Shown here in pieces: positions 27,098-35,554 of a stretch of 35,554 nt of DNA. Numbering within the stretch: position 1 is the first letter of the stretch; every line of letters begins with the position of its first letter. Made by a program: the position numbers and the translations under genes. The notes below the pieces were generated by a model. It was given only the letters and a program-made list of their open reading frames with translations. It was not told the DNA's origin and did not search any database. The stretch spans positions 1-35,554 of the forward strand of contig JASCIV010000167.1 of NCBI GenBank assembly GCA_030374735.1, read 5' to 3'. Origin of the DNA: Gracilaria caudata (lineage: Eukaryota; Rhodophyta; Florideophyceae; Gracilariales; Gracilariaceae).

Positions 27098-27901
27098 TTA
27101 TATGTTCAATTCACCTTGACCTGCCGCTTCGAATTGCAGCTTGAGGCCGCCACCAGGGCCAGGAACCAAGGAAGCAATGGTGTCTCCTTCCGCTTTTGGG
27201 GGTGCAGGCAACGTAGGGAGTCCTTCGATAAGCTCAAGGGATACGGACACGGAAGCGGTACTGAGGTTACCGTTGTACGAAATATCGATTATGGGGGCTT
27301 TGTTCTTGGTCTCCTTCGGGTAGTACAGGTCGGTAGCCGAAGCTGTGACTTCGGTCATCGCGAGTGAAACGCGGTCTAGTAAATAGTCGTTCTCAAAGAC
27401 AATCTTGATTTCTGGTGCTTTGTACAGTCGATCCGCTGGAAAATACTGTTCATACAATGCGGGTGATGGACCTTCAGAATCGCTTGTAGTTGATACTGTA
27501 GTCTCTTCTTTTGCTTCTACAGCTTCCTCTTCCTTCTCTTCAGTGGGCATTGAGAAACCCTCGAAGAACTCTGTCTTATCCAAAGTAGCAAGAAGACCTG
27601 TCTTCTCTTCTTTCTTGGGCTTAAAATCAGCCTTGGGTTGGAATTTTTCTGGCACGTCTGGGAAGTCTTTCGTCATCCCATCTTCAACCCATGCCTTGTA
27701 AAATGCCTCTCCACCAGGCATTCCGCCGGTAAATACATTCTCTTTGAAACCGGTCTTGCCAACCGACGTCCACAAAGAATCGGGATCCTCCTTGACGGCC
27801 ATTTTCACGCATGAAGTTCGTGTGACGCGCCGCTGATTTACGACATCACCTCTAAAGGCTGTCGTACGGAGCAGAGCATGCGGAGTGATCACAAAAGCCA
27901 T
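27098..27901 (-). CDS. Plastid-targeted protein of unknown function
   Basis: The protein has 267 residues and is intronless. The N-terminus begins MAFV, is rich in Arg, Thr and Val with hardly any acidic residues, and changes character at CVKMAVKEDPD (about residues 31-41). This resembles red-algal plastid transit peptides and their cleavage region. The mature part has three sections. The first is a Gly/Phe-rich segment (TSVGKTGFKENVFTGGMPGG) with a conserved-looking helix AFYKAWVEDGM. The second is a long Lys/Glu-rich linker (about 95-140). The third is a beta-rich C-terminal half (about 155-267) with regular alternation, such as PEIKIVFENDYLLDRVSLAM. I recognise no named family. A peripheral thylakoid or phycobilisome-associated role is possible from the composition but unproven. 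The start is the ATG at 27901. Confidence 0.87.
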   Translation of the reverse strand: MAFVITPHALLRTTAFRGDVVNQRRVTRTSCVKMAVKEDPDSLWTSVGKTGFKENVFTGGMPGGEAFYKAWVEDGMTKDFPDVPEKFQPKADFKPKKEEKTGLLATLDKTEFFEGFSMPTEEKEEEAVEAKEETTVSTTSDSEGPSPALYEQYFPADRLYKAPEIKIVFENDYLLDRVSLAMTEVTASATDLYYPKETKNKAPIIDISYNGNLSTASVSVSLELIEGLPTLPAPPKAEGDTIASLVPGPGGGLKLQFEAAGQGELNI

Positions 27902-29735
27902 AGCTGGTCAGTATCGGGAAGCTGTGAGCTGTTCTACCTGAGGCAGGTTAGGAGAACTATTGCTCAAGAGTTTCAGCACTGGGTTTTTCGAAGATGCAGC
28001 TTTGATGGAAGTGTTGCAGGATGCACGAAATGGGTTCAAGCCAAATCAACGGAGATGAGATATGTCGTGGAGAGGTGTGCAATGCGTGCGCTCGTGGTCT
28101 CTCTGATGAATCTGACAAGCATTCGGGCAAGAAGGGAAAGGTTTGAGATCGCTCCCGAAACCACTTGGCGTATGACGATTGGCGTGTGAGAATCTGGGGG
28201 TAAGAGCACGAGGGGTGATCAAAACTGTCTTTAAGGCGGTCAAGTTTTCTCAAAAATTTGAACATTTCCACGAAACTCGCCCACTGCTGGCTCATCATCG
28301 CCTGTGCTTTCTTTTGTTGATTGTCTCGGATCACCATCCATGCATCATCACGATCATCGTGGATGATGATCATCCGCAATGCTGCAAATGGAGCAGCTAA
28401 TGACATCATCAAGCAAGCGCACCATTGTTACGCTTGCTTGGTCACTTTCAGGCCCTGAAGTTCTGGCGGGTTGTTTGAACTCCTGTGTAACTCAAGCGAT
28501 GGATGCGGCTCTCTCAAAAGCATACCCCAGTCTTGTATGAACGAAAGACCGCTTTTTGCTCGGAAGTGGCAATAGGAAAAGGAGGAAATTGCAAAATAGT
28601 AGAACGTAGTTCAGTTGGGCTGATCATGATCGGCGAGATTTTGCTGTATTTAGACAAAGGGTCTTCTGAATCCCTCCATGAAAGTTTCCCAGTAACGGAT
28701 GCAAGACATGTTTAACAACAAATGACACATTGTGTCTTCGCGTACATCACGGAGACGGCGGGAAGCGGCTCCAAGACATATCAGTGGAGGCGTGTCTGAA
28801 GGAGGCATTGGTATTTACCAAACAGCATGAAGTTTTCCAAGAGGCGGTGCACAGGCGGAAATGCTATTATGCGCAACGTTGCACCCACCTCAGGTGATAT
28901 TGGATGGCGCTGGCAGTCTCGAGTCAGCAACCCTCGAGACCGATTAAACAACAACCTTTGAGCATAGACGTCTGCGGACAGGCACGTGCGGATTGCTCAT
29001 ACGGGCCAACTCAAACTGGTCCGCATGTAACGTGTACGGCGCTGAATGGTGAGCGCTACCAGCTTCGGCGCCGCCATGCGAACGCAGTGCCAACCGGGCC
29101 GTGGAACGTTGCAACGGAATGGCTAGCCAATGACCGTTTGGGTCAACATCCATCGATCCCTCTGCGACTGGGTTCCCACAGTGGCGTCCAGACCGAGCTC
29201 CCCAGCACCGTCCGCCGTAACCAGACACCAGGGGCAGCGCTTGCCGCCACACGCGTCCACGTTTGCAGGCTTTCCAGCATCAAGTTGGACCATGGCTCCC
29301 AGCTGTGGTCCGAAGCGCGTTAGTGCTGCTGCGCCGGGCCACTGCGCGAGCAATGCAACGACCCCCAAGCAATGTAAACATGGAGAGGCGTTTCATACGC
29401 AGCGCGTTGGTGCGCCTCCGACAAGGACACGGACGGACGACTATCTATGCAGAGATATCGTCGAACGTAACGCGTGTGAGTTCGACTGCGCTTCACCTGC
29501 TCAGCCTTCGTTTCCCTGTCACCCCCGCGCACTGCCCTTCGTCAGGAGACGTAGGCACTGCGTCCCCTTTTCTCCTGCCGTGTGCCCGGCGCTTCCTTTC
29601 GTTCACCTTCATTACGTCCTCTTTTCGCACTCCATTCCTCCATACACACTTGTTTCTATGCGCCTTCTTTCATCGTCTCGACTTCCTCGCTTCTTCCATC
29701 GTATTCGTTCATCCATCCGTGTCCATCGTAAACGC
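27902..29735. other. Intergenic region with hairpin and decayed frames
   Basis: An inverted repeat lies at 28343-28368 (12-bp arms CATCATCACGAT and ATCGT-GATGATG, one-base bulge). Between about 28503 and 28895, + frames change but read protein-like, for example LQDISVEACLKEALVFTKQH near 28770-28830 ending at a TGA near 28893. This suggests a decayed gene fragment. A 151-codon - frame (27957-28412) has no domain. From about 29500 to 29700 the sequence is strongly pyrimidine-rich, consistent with the leader of the phosphatase gene. Confidence 0.4.
28343..28368. repeat. Inverted repeat with ATCATCACGATCATC core
   Basis: CATCATC ACGAT at 28343-28354 pairs with ATCGT (28356-28360) and GATGATG (28362-28368), leaving C28355 and a bulged G28361. 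The 16-mer CATCATCACGATCATC also occurs at 3945-3960, next to another hairpin. Confidence 0.8.
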
Positions 29736-30962
29736 ATGAGCGATTCCCCCGACGCGGCTAGCAAAGCCGCATCGGAAGCTGCTAAAGTAGCGACCTCTGC
29801 CGAAAATCCTCAAACCTTATCGTCCGCTTCAACCGACTTCGCCGCCATCGCACCCGATACCCCCGACCCCAAAACCTCCAACAAACCTTCCAACCCGACC
29901 GCCACTCTTAGCAGCGAGCTCGCAGCTGAAGCAGGTTGCGAATCTTTTGCCGAGCCATCCAACTCCGCATCCAGGACATTGTCATCCGATTCCGATGATG
30001 CCGACACCATTGTCGATGAGCCCCCTTCCAAGCAACCCATATCGCCTGTTTCATCTGCTAGTCGGCAACCCCCAACCCCTCCTCTTGATATCATTCATTC
30101 CGTTCCGAATACATCCCCAGTGCCCCCGCTCTCTCCAGTTAGTGATATCAACGCACACACCCCTCGCACTGGCGTGTTTTCGATCTTTTCTCCTCGTAAT
30201 GGCAAGTCTATTTCACCACTGCGTCGTTTGTTTTCTCCACGTTGGTTTAGTGCGACCCCCGTTGAACGCAACACAGAATCTACCATTACAAATAACAGCC
30301 CACCACGAAGAATGAACGTCGTTTGTTCTTGCTTCGCTCGCCCACAGACAATAGACGAGTCCTTGCCAGATTATGACTATGTGGAACACATCAAAAGCCT
30401 CGAACCCACGTACGAACCAGAACCACCGCTCCTCCCCAGTCCAGCACCGCACGCAGAGGATCGTATATGCTTAGTACTTGACCTCGACGAGACGCTTGTT
30501 CATAGCAGCTTCACACCCTTACCCAATGCCGACTTCGAGGTTCCCTTGGATATGCAAGGAGAGATTCATACTGTGTACGTCAAAAAGCGCCCTGGAGTTG
30601 ATAACTTTCTCAAAAAGGCTAGCGAATGGTTTGAGATTGTCATATTTACCGCTTCTCTGGCCTTGTACGCTAATCCGGTTGTTGATTTGCTTGATCCGCA
30701 CAACCTCGTTGAGCTGAGACTGTACCGTGAGCACTGCGTGTTGATAGGAGGTTGTTATGTGAAGGACATTGCCAAGCTTGGTCGCGACTTGAAGAGAACG
30801 GTCATCATTGACAACAGCCCATTGAGTTACGTGCTTCAGCCAGAGAACGCTATCCCCATCTCCGCATTTTTCACGGATGACAACGACAGGGAACTTGACA
30901 AGACACTACTACTCCTTGAACAGGCTAGAGATCTTGAAGATGTCAGAAAGGCACTCACATAA
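29736..30962 (+). CDS. CTD small phosphatase-like protein (FCP1/SCP homology domain)
   Basis: The protein has 408 residues. The C-terminal 167 residues form an SCP-type haloacid-dehalogenase phosphatase domain. The catalytic DLDET loop is at 249-253, inside CLVLDLDETLVHSSF. The second motif is in IVIFTASLALYANPVVDLLDP (about 301-321), and DNS (359-361) is followed by the FFTDDNDREL segment. This family removes phosphate from serines of the RNA polymerase II C-terminal domain or from other nuclear targets, using an aspartyl-phosphate intermediate and Mg2+. The N-terminal 240 residues are Ser/Pro/Thr-rich, probably disordered, with SPRxxK/SPLRR motifs. The ATG at 29736 (MSDSPDAASK) is preferred. 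An upstream ATG at 29658 would add 26 Arg-rich residues translated from pyrimidine-rich leader. The frame is open back to 29130. Confidence 0.93.
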   Translation: MSDSPDAASKAASEAAKVATSAENPQTLSSASTDFAAIAPDTPDPKTSNKPSNPTATLSSELAAEAGCESFAEPSNSASRTLSSDSDDADTIVDEPPSKQPISPVSSASRQPPTPPLDIIHSVPNTSPVPPLSPVSDINAHTPRTGVFSIFSPRNGKSISPLRRLFSPRWFSATPVERNTESTITNNSPPRRMNVVCSCFARPQTIDESLPDYDYVEHIKSLEPTYEPEPPLLPSPAPHAEDRICLVLDLDETLVHSSFTPLPNADFEVPLDMQGEIHTVYVKKRPGVDNFLKKASEWFEIVIFTASLALYANPVVDLLDPHNLVELRLYREHCVLIGGCYVKDIAKLGRDLKRTVIIDNSPLSYVLQPENAIPISAFFTDDNDRELDKTLLLLEQARDLEDVRKALT

Positions 30963-31759
30963 CCATATCTTCTCTACATTTGCACCGCCCTGGCTTGCAA
31001 AGATGGCTGGCATAGTTTACGCACCTTCTGCCTTTTCTTATACTGTAGACTTTCGTTTTGAATATGGGCATTTCGAGCGGAAGGAAATCCTTTTGCTATG
31101 TCATGTGTTCCTTGTACAGATAGCTTGTACTTCGAGGGCTCTTCTTACTGTTTTACTGATCAGATCCATCTCTGAGCCTCTTTTTAACTGTCTGGAAGCC
31201 TTACGTTCCTTTTCGTGATATTTTCACAAGCGAATGGGACTCTTAATAATCTGTTTTCATTCTCGCCCCAACCATGATTACTGGCAAGTGCATGAATACC
31301 GTGCGTGTATCGTATCCCTTTCTACGACCGCCTGGTTTGAGTGAGTGATATGCGGTATCTTCCCAAACTGATTGCCGAGTACATTTTGCTGTACCTTTAC
31401 TTCAAAGAAAACTGCTCCCCTTCGTTGAGCTTGCGTGTTCATGTACGTTCTATGGTAGCCGTCCAGCAATTCATCCGCAGTGAACAGAACAGCCTGTGGG
31501 GAAACTACGTAATGAGCACCAGTGCGGGCCATCATGGCCCGCATCATGATGATCCAACTCAGTTCCGTAGTTCAGAATAGCATCTATGGCGAGATGCGTC
31601 ACCCGGGAGGTGGGTGCTTCAGAGCATCTTTGACAGCTCTGTTCTAACCATGTCTCAGAATATCACAAATGCCTCGCCAGAGTTCTCATTCGATGAATTG
31701 CTTTTCCCCATGTACACTATTGGCAACGCAATCTTCTGAACAGACTTTGACGAAGCGAG
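30963..31759. other. Spacer downstream of phosphatase gene
   Basis: This is the 3' flank of the phosphatase. A + frame of 79 codons (31341-31580) and an antisense frame (31278-31547) both look partly protein-like; neither matches a known family and both are left uncalled. A perfect 9-bp-arm inverted repeat with a one-base centre (GCGGGCCAT) lies at 31524-31542. Confidence 0.4.
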
Positions 31760-34274
31760 CTAGTGTAGCTTAAGCGCTGCCCAATGCTCATTTGCTACAG
31801 GTGGAGCATCAAGATCAAGACTGTACACCCGGTAGGCTCTGTATTGTTCCAGACCGGTAGTGTCTGCTGTGAAACAGATGCCCAGCACCTTCGGGATATC
31901 TTGGCCGTTTACTCGGTACCTCTCTCAAAGGAAGTCCTAGTACTTCCAGATGGTTCACTACCTTTATCTGCTTGAGGGACACCCTCTCGCTCTCGATGGA
32001 CAGACAGGTTTCGACAGCGACATCGGTTGCGTGTGCCCCGTTCAACAATTCAAACCCACGGGGTTTCTGATGGACAAAGCACCGTGACGACCACTCCCTG
32101 CTTCGCAAGCTCTCATCAGACAACTCCATATTTTCCTGTTGCACTGTTCTCCCCCTCTTCTTGTTGTCGACCTCGACAACTCAATGATCTGAACCCGCAT
32201 CATCCTCCATGCAACTTGTAACTTCGGAAGCATGCTTCCGTCCTGCGATCGCCGGGATAGTAAGGAAAGCCGTAATACAAACTCGTTGGCAATCACTGTT
32301 GTAATTCCTGGAGTTCCTGAAGTTCTTTCGTTCCATCAGTGCGATTCAATAGTTGAAACGCCGACAACTCTGATACGTTAACAATTGTCACGTTAACAGG
32401 TTTGCCGAAGAATTTCAACGTCCTCGCTGATGAACAGTGGGGCCTTGGCTCCGCATTGCTATTGGTAACGACGGTAAGCACGGCCTTGTCAAGCTTTGGA
32501 ATGTTAGCAACGCCATCACACGAACATTTATCGGTCATGAACTTTTCCAGGTTCTCCGTCTTCGTCAATTTTCACCGTTTTGGTGTCCTTTCCAATTGAC
32601 ATGGCGTTGTACCACGTCATACTGCTCGTTGCGAAGTCAATAATCGGAGAGTTACTTACAGTAGTACGATATATCTTCTCGGTCCATCGAAGCGATTCTT
32701 TGGTACGCTGTGCTATGATCACCCTTTGTCACATACTGAATCCCCGCTTGGCGCCCTTCCGTCTCACAAAGCCAGTCAAACGCAAATTCCTCAAAGTTTT
32801 CATTCCTTGATGTCACTATGCTTTTCTCCATATGGTTACGAAGCATAAATGTAGCAATGAGAGTGAGCTGGGATATAGGACGATGCCTCCATCGCTCATC
32901 TCATGTGCTGTGAGGCACTGTGTCTGGGCTCAAAAACTAAAGTCTTGATGACGCAGACACAGGATGCTTCGGAGGAATGGGGTGTACGTGCCAAGCATAG
33001 CTTTGTACAGATCGGAATCAGAGATCAATTCTGCAGCTTCTGTCGTACCTTGCAGACACTCTGCGATAGCACCTTCAAACAATTTTCGAGGCGAAGATAA
33101 GGCAAGGGATCGGCCCAACAAGCTCTATTTTCTTCTCGACTAATCTTCGCGTCCAGATTGTTCAGTTTGCAGTGTTGCCACGGATGCGGAGTTGCCGCGG
33201 GATCCCATGGCACTTTACTCATAGCAACCACCTCCTTCGTAGAAGGCGTCGACGTTACAATAAGAACAGCGTCCTCTTCCCAATTCCTAAAATGTTTGTC
33301 TGCATTATTCGAGACAAACTTGAGTACCCGGCACCTTCCCATCGAGGAATACGGCCCGTCTTCCGGAGGATCAATGACCGCTACCACGCGCGCATCAACC
33401 TGAAATCTTGTCTCGTCAAAGCTAAGGGACTTCGCGCTCTAGACCCGATATGTGCCGTCTTCTCTGGGTAAGAACAACAGCATTTCTCGCGATTTGTAGC
33501 CCACGTACAAGACATCTGCCCGTCGATGAAGAAGCACCTGTAACGCAGACATCATGGAGCCCCTCGTCTTCCCAATACCTGGCTGACCGGTCACTGCAAC
33601 GGCATATCTGCCCTGCAGTGCGTCTTGTGCATGTTGCACAACACTCCTGCTCTCTTCACAATTATAGTGGCAGGAGAGGTTTCGTTACCGTCATGATCAA
33701 GGCTCATAACGTTATGCTGAACGTAAACGCCATTGCCAAGATGCTCGACACGACGTTTCTCTTCTTGTGGCGGGCTTGGATCATCCCTTGCAGCTAATGC
33801 ACCTTGAAGTTCTTCGTGCAGATCCACGAGCCCAGGCGCAAGGTCGAGTCTTTCTTCCCGCATCCATTTCAATTCATCTAAAATCTCTTCGTCTTTCACA
33901 AAATTGAAGGCAACGTCCACGACGGCGTCCTCGAATGCCGGTAACCGTCTCACACCATAGTGTGCTCCCTGTTTCTCTCTCAAGTAGCGGAGTGTGGAAG
34001 TCGCATAAACGCTTCCCAGCGGGGATCCAGATTTTGCTTCACGAGCGCCTTGGTGGGAGTGGGATTTGAGGTGCAAGTAGTCTGTCCCTGCAGAAAGGCG
34101 CCAGTGCCTAGCAATTTCGAATATCGCTTTGCAGCGGCTCAAGATGAGAGCTGCGAAGCATCGCGTCGCGGCATGTTTGGCAGAGAGGCCCAGTCTTGAT
34201 TGCTGCAGGAGGCACCACTGGTGCCGCACTAGTAGGCCGTATCGTCTGACGAACAGGGCCTCGTTGGATTTCAA
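31760..34274 (-). pseudogene. Broken Crinkler/RHS-type P-loop NTPase gene
   Basis: Read on the - strand, a long frame from 34274 to about 33665 is continued by frames in other registers. The second register contains YNCEESRSVVQHAQDAL and a Walker A motif GQPGIGKTRG (33563-33590), then LYVGYKSREMLLFLP. An in-frame TAG at 33439-33441 interrupts it, after which the same frame continues (VVAVIDPPEDGP, then VLIVTSTPSTKEVV) to about 33110. A further shift gives SPRKLFEGAIAECL. Later pieces include DFATSSMTWYNAM near 32610 and a terminal piece VYSLDLDAPPVANEHWAA with stop at 31760. The order matches Crinkler and retrotransposon-hot-spot NTPases: upstream Tyr/Trp-rich segment, then Walker A, then PR-[KL]FE, then FAS. 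The frame has no ATG at its 5' end. At least one stop and two or more shifts make it a pseudogene unless the sequence has errors. Confidence 0.6.
32225..32240. repeat. 16-bp perfect palindrome CGGAAGCATGCTTCCG
   Basis: The sequence equals its reverse complement. It lies inside the decayed NTPase gene region. Confidence 0.85.
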
Positions 34275-35187
34275 AAAAATTTAGAATCTAACGATGTTCG
34301 CAGGTTCAAAAAATTCAAAAATTCTTCTGCTCCCCGTTCCTCCTGTATCTCACAGGACCTGTACGAACAAAATCAAGGTGCAACGGACCGTCAAAAGTTT
34401 TTTGTTTTCCTCGAGAAAGCTCAAAATTAACAAACCTCTCTCTCTGAGAAAGAAAAGTGTCTCTAACATAGACAACTCCTTTTGCAAGGGTAGTGTCATG
34501 TTACGGGGTGCCAAGCGAGCTAAAGAATAAGAAATAACCGAGCCCAAGCAATTCGTTTATCAGTTTTGTTCTCGCATAAGCACAGAGATTTACTACCTTC
34601 CTCGAAGGAAAGACAGCCAAAAACGAAGCCATCTCGGGTTACAGGACAAATGGGTTGAGGATAATCTTTTGGAAATCTCTCGTTCTGTTCGACCTTTCAC
34701 GGTCAGACATGTTCGTGAATCAAGCTAGAGCAGTTCTGCCACGCGTTCGATAAACATGTTCTACCGGCTTTGAAGGGAATCCCTTCTGCTTCTCTTATAT
34801 TAAGAACGATTTTTTCGTCCGTCCCTTCAGAGTCTTAATCTGTCACTATCAGCATGAACATGACGCTCAGAGGTGTGAAGATTGCAAATACAAGGGTAGC
34901 TTAACCCTTTTGACCCGTAATGAATTTATCGCTGTTGAGACAGCATTAAGGGGAACCAATTGAAATCAAGAACCATGGTTCAATCGGGTGGTTCAGACCT
35001 CTGCTAAGGTTGATTGAATTCCTGCCCGGTGCGCGTGTCAACCAATCCATTACAAACGAACAATCCAGCTTGCCTCTGCGCAAAGTACGACGTCTAGGTG
35101 CGGAATGCTGGTCGTCCACAACAACCCCTTGCGACGACAGGTCATTTGAGAAGTCTCTTTTCGTTCCTTGCTCATACCAAAGCCACA
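34275..35187. other. Spacer upstream of the broken NTPase gene
   Basis: No gene is supported. Repeated TTCAAAAA words lie at about 34269-34320. Several small frames have no domain. Confidence 0.5.
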
Positions 35188-35427
35188 ATGAGTAACAGCA
35201 ACCCCGAAAGCCAACAGCACCTCCGCCACAACGATGCAATCGGCAAAGAGAGCCGCTTACAAGCCAGCGCATCTACCGTCGCTGAAACCTTACTCAGCAA
35301 GAAACCAGCGTTAGACGACTCACAAACACGGTACGTTCCTCCATACTTGACACAACCTAACGAAGATTTGGCGTGTGATCAGTGCGGCGGTGTAGTGCGA
35401 ATCGCCCTATGGAAGGGTTTGGAGTAA
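35188..35427 (+). CDS. Uncertain 79-residue ORF near the window end
   Basis: The ATG-started frame begins MSNSNPESQQ, a typical hydrophilic start. It runs through a Ser/Ala/Gln-rich stretch to RYVPPYLTQPNEDLACDQCGG and stops at 35427. The CDQCGG could be half of a zinc-binding site, and GGTGTAGTG just after it could be a weak splice donor. It may therefore be the first exon of a gene continuing past the window. No family recognised. Confidence 0.3.
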   Translation: MSNSNPESQQHLRHNDAIGKESRLQASASTVAETLLSKKPALDDSQTRYVPPYLTQPNEDLACDQCGGVVRIALWKGLE

Positions 35428-35520
35428 TGCCATTCATATGGTCGAAGTTAGTCCCCGGTCGGGCCCCTCGTATTATGACGAGCTATTTCTCGAGTTATCG
35501 CTAATTAGCCCATATTAGGG

Positions 35521-35554
35521 GTGTGCCTATAGAGGCTATAGCGCAGAGGCACAC
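35521..35554. repeat. Inverted repeat at the window edge
   Basis: GTGTGCCT (35521-35528) is the reverse complement of AGGCACAC (35547-35554), enclosing ATAG-AGG-CTAT, itself a small stem. The sequence ends exactly with the right arm, so the repeat may continue outside. Confidence 0.8.

Overview
The window reads as nuclear DNA of a eukaryotic alga, most likely a red alga, although no sequence here fixes the species. Spliceosomal GT-AG introns, a eukaryotic tRNA-Gln with a T-run terminator, Nop10, mitochondrial ISCU, an AMPK/SNF1 beta subunit, a TRA2-type splicing factor and a CTD-type phosphatase mark it as nuclear. Two proteins with plastid-type leaders, one of them a cyanobacterial-style Ser/Thr kinase fused to a two-helix membrane domain, point to a primary-plastid lineage. 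The nuclear bL34 copy is then best explained as mitochondrial. Introns are few and short: four genes carry one each, of 80, 89, 137 and 143 nt. The large genes are intronless.

Layout. Positions 1-5000 are strongly GC-rich and full of CGCG, CA/GT, poly-T and trinucleotide runs. They hold a five-finger C2H2 protein (+), an almost gene-free low-complexity stretch (1170-2624), an SLC25A39/40-like mitochondrial carrier (-) and the 3' third of a large M16 metalloprotease gene (-). Composition changes inside the M16 reading frame at about 4.9-5.3 kb and stays balanced afterwards. Next come a small bL34 ribosomal protein (+, 8125-8325), a type II membrane protein resembling family-61 glycosyltransferases with an internal duplication (-, 8373-11054), and a membrane RING-H2 protein (+, 12424-13545). 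A 2.4-kb gene-poor stretch follows, with a 0.5-kb inverted-repeat-bounded element rich in GATTGCAAT words.

The middle is a run of housekeeping genes: plastid kinase (-), tRNA-Gln(CUG) (+), AMPK beta (-, one intron), NOP10 (+, one intron), ISCU (-, one intron), TRA2-like factor (+, one intron), a plastid-targeted protein of unknown function (-) and an SCP/FCP1-type phosphatase (+). Small intergenic frames at 17731-18117 and 19291-19603 remain undecided.

From about 30.9 kb to the end, unbroken genes are nearly absent. A roughly 2.5-kb broken gene (-) encodes a P-loop NTPase of the Crinkler/RHS kind with a stop and frameshifts. A second decayed coding stretch lies at about 26.16-26.97 kb. A possible 79-residue gene sits at 35188-35427. 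No operon-like logic links the genes; neighbours are mostly unrelated housekeeping functions in mixed orientations. I did not find a convincing new multi-gene system. The points most worth following are the composition step inside one gene, the duplicated GT61-like protein lacking the usual motif, the plastid membrane kinase, and the repeat/palindrome structures.
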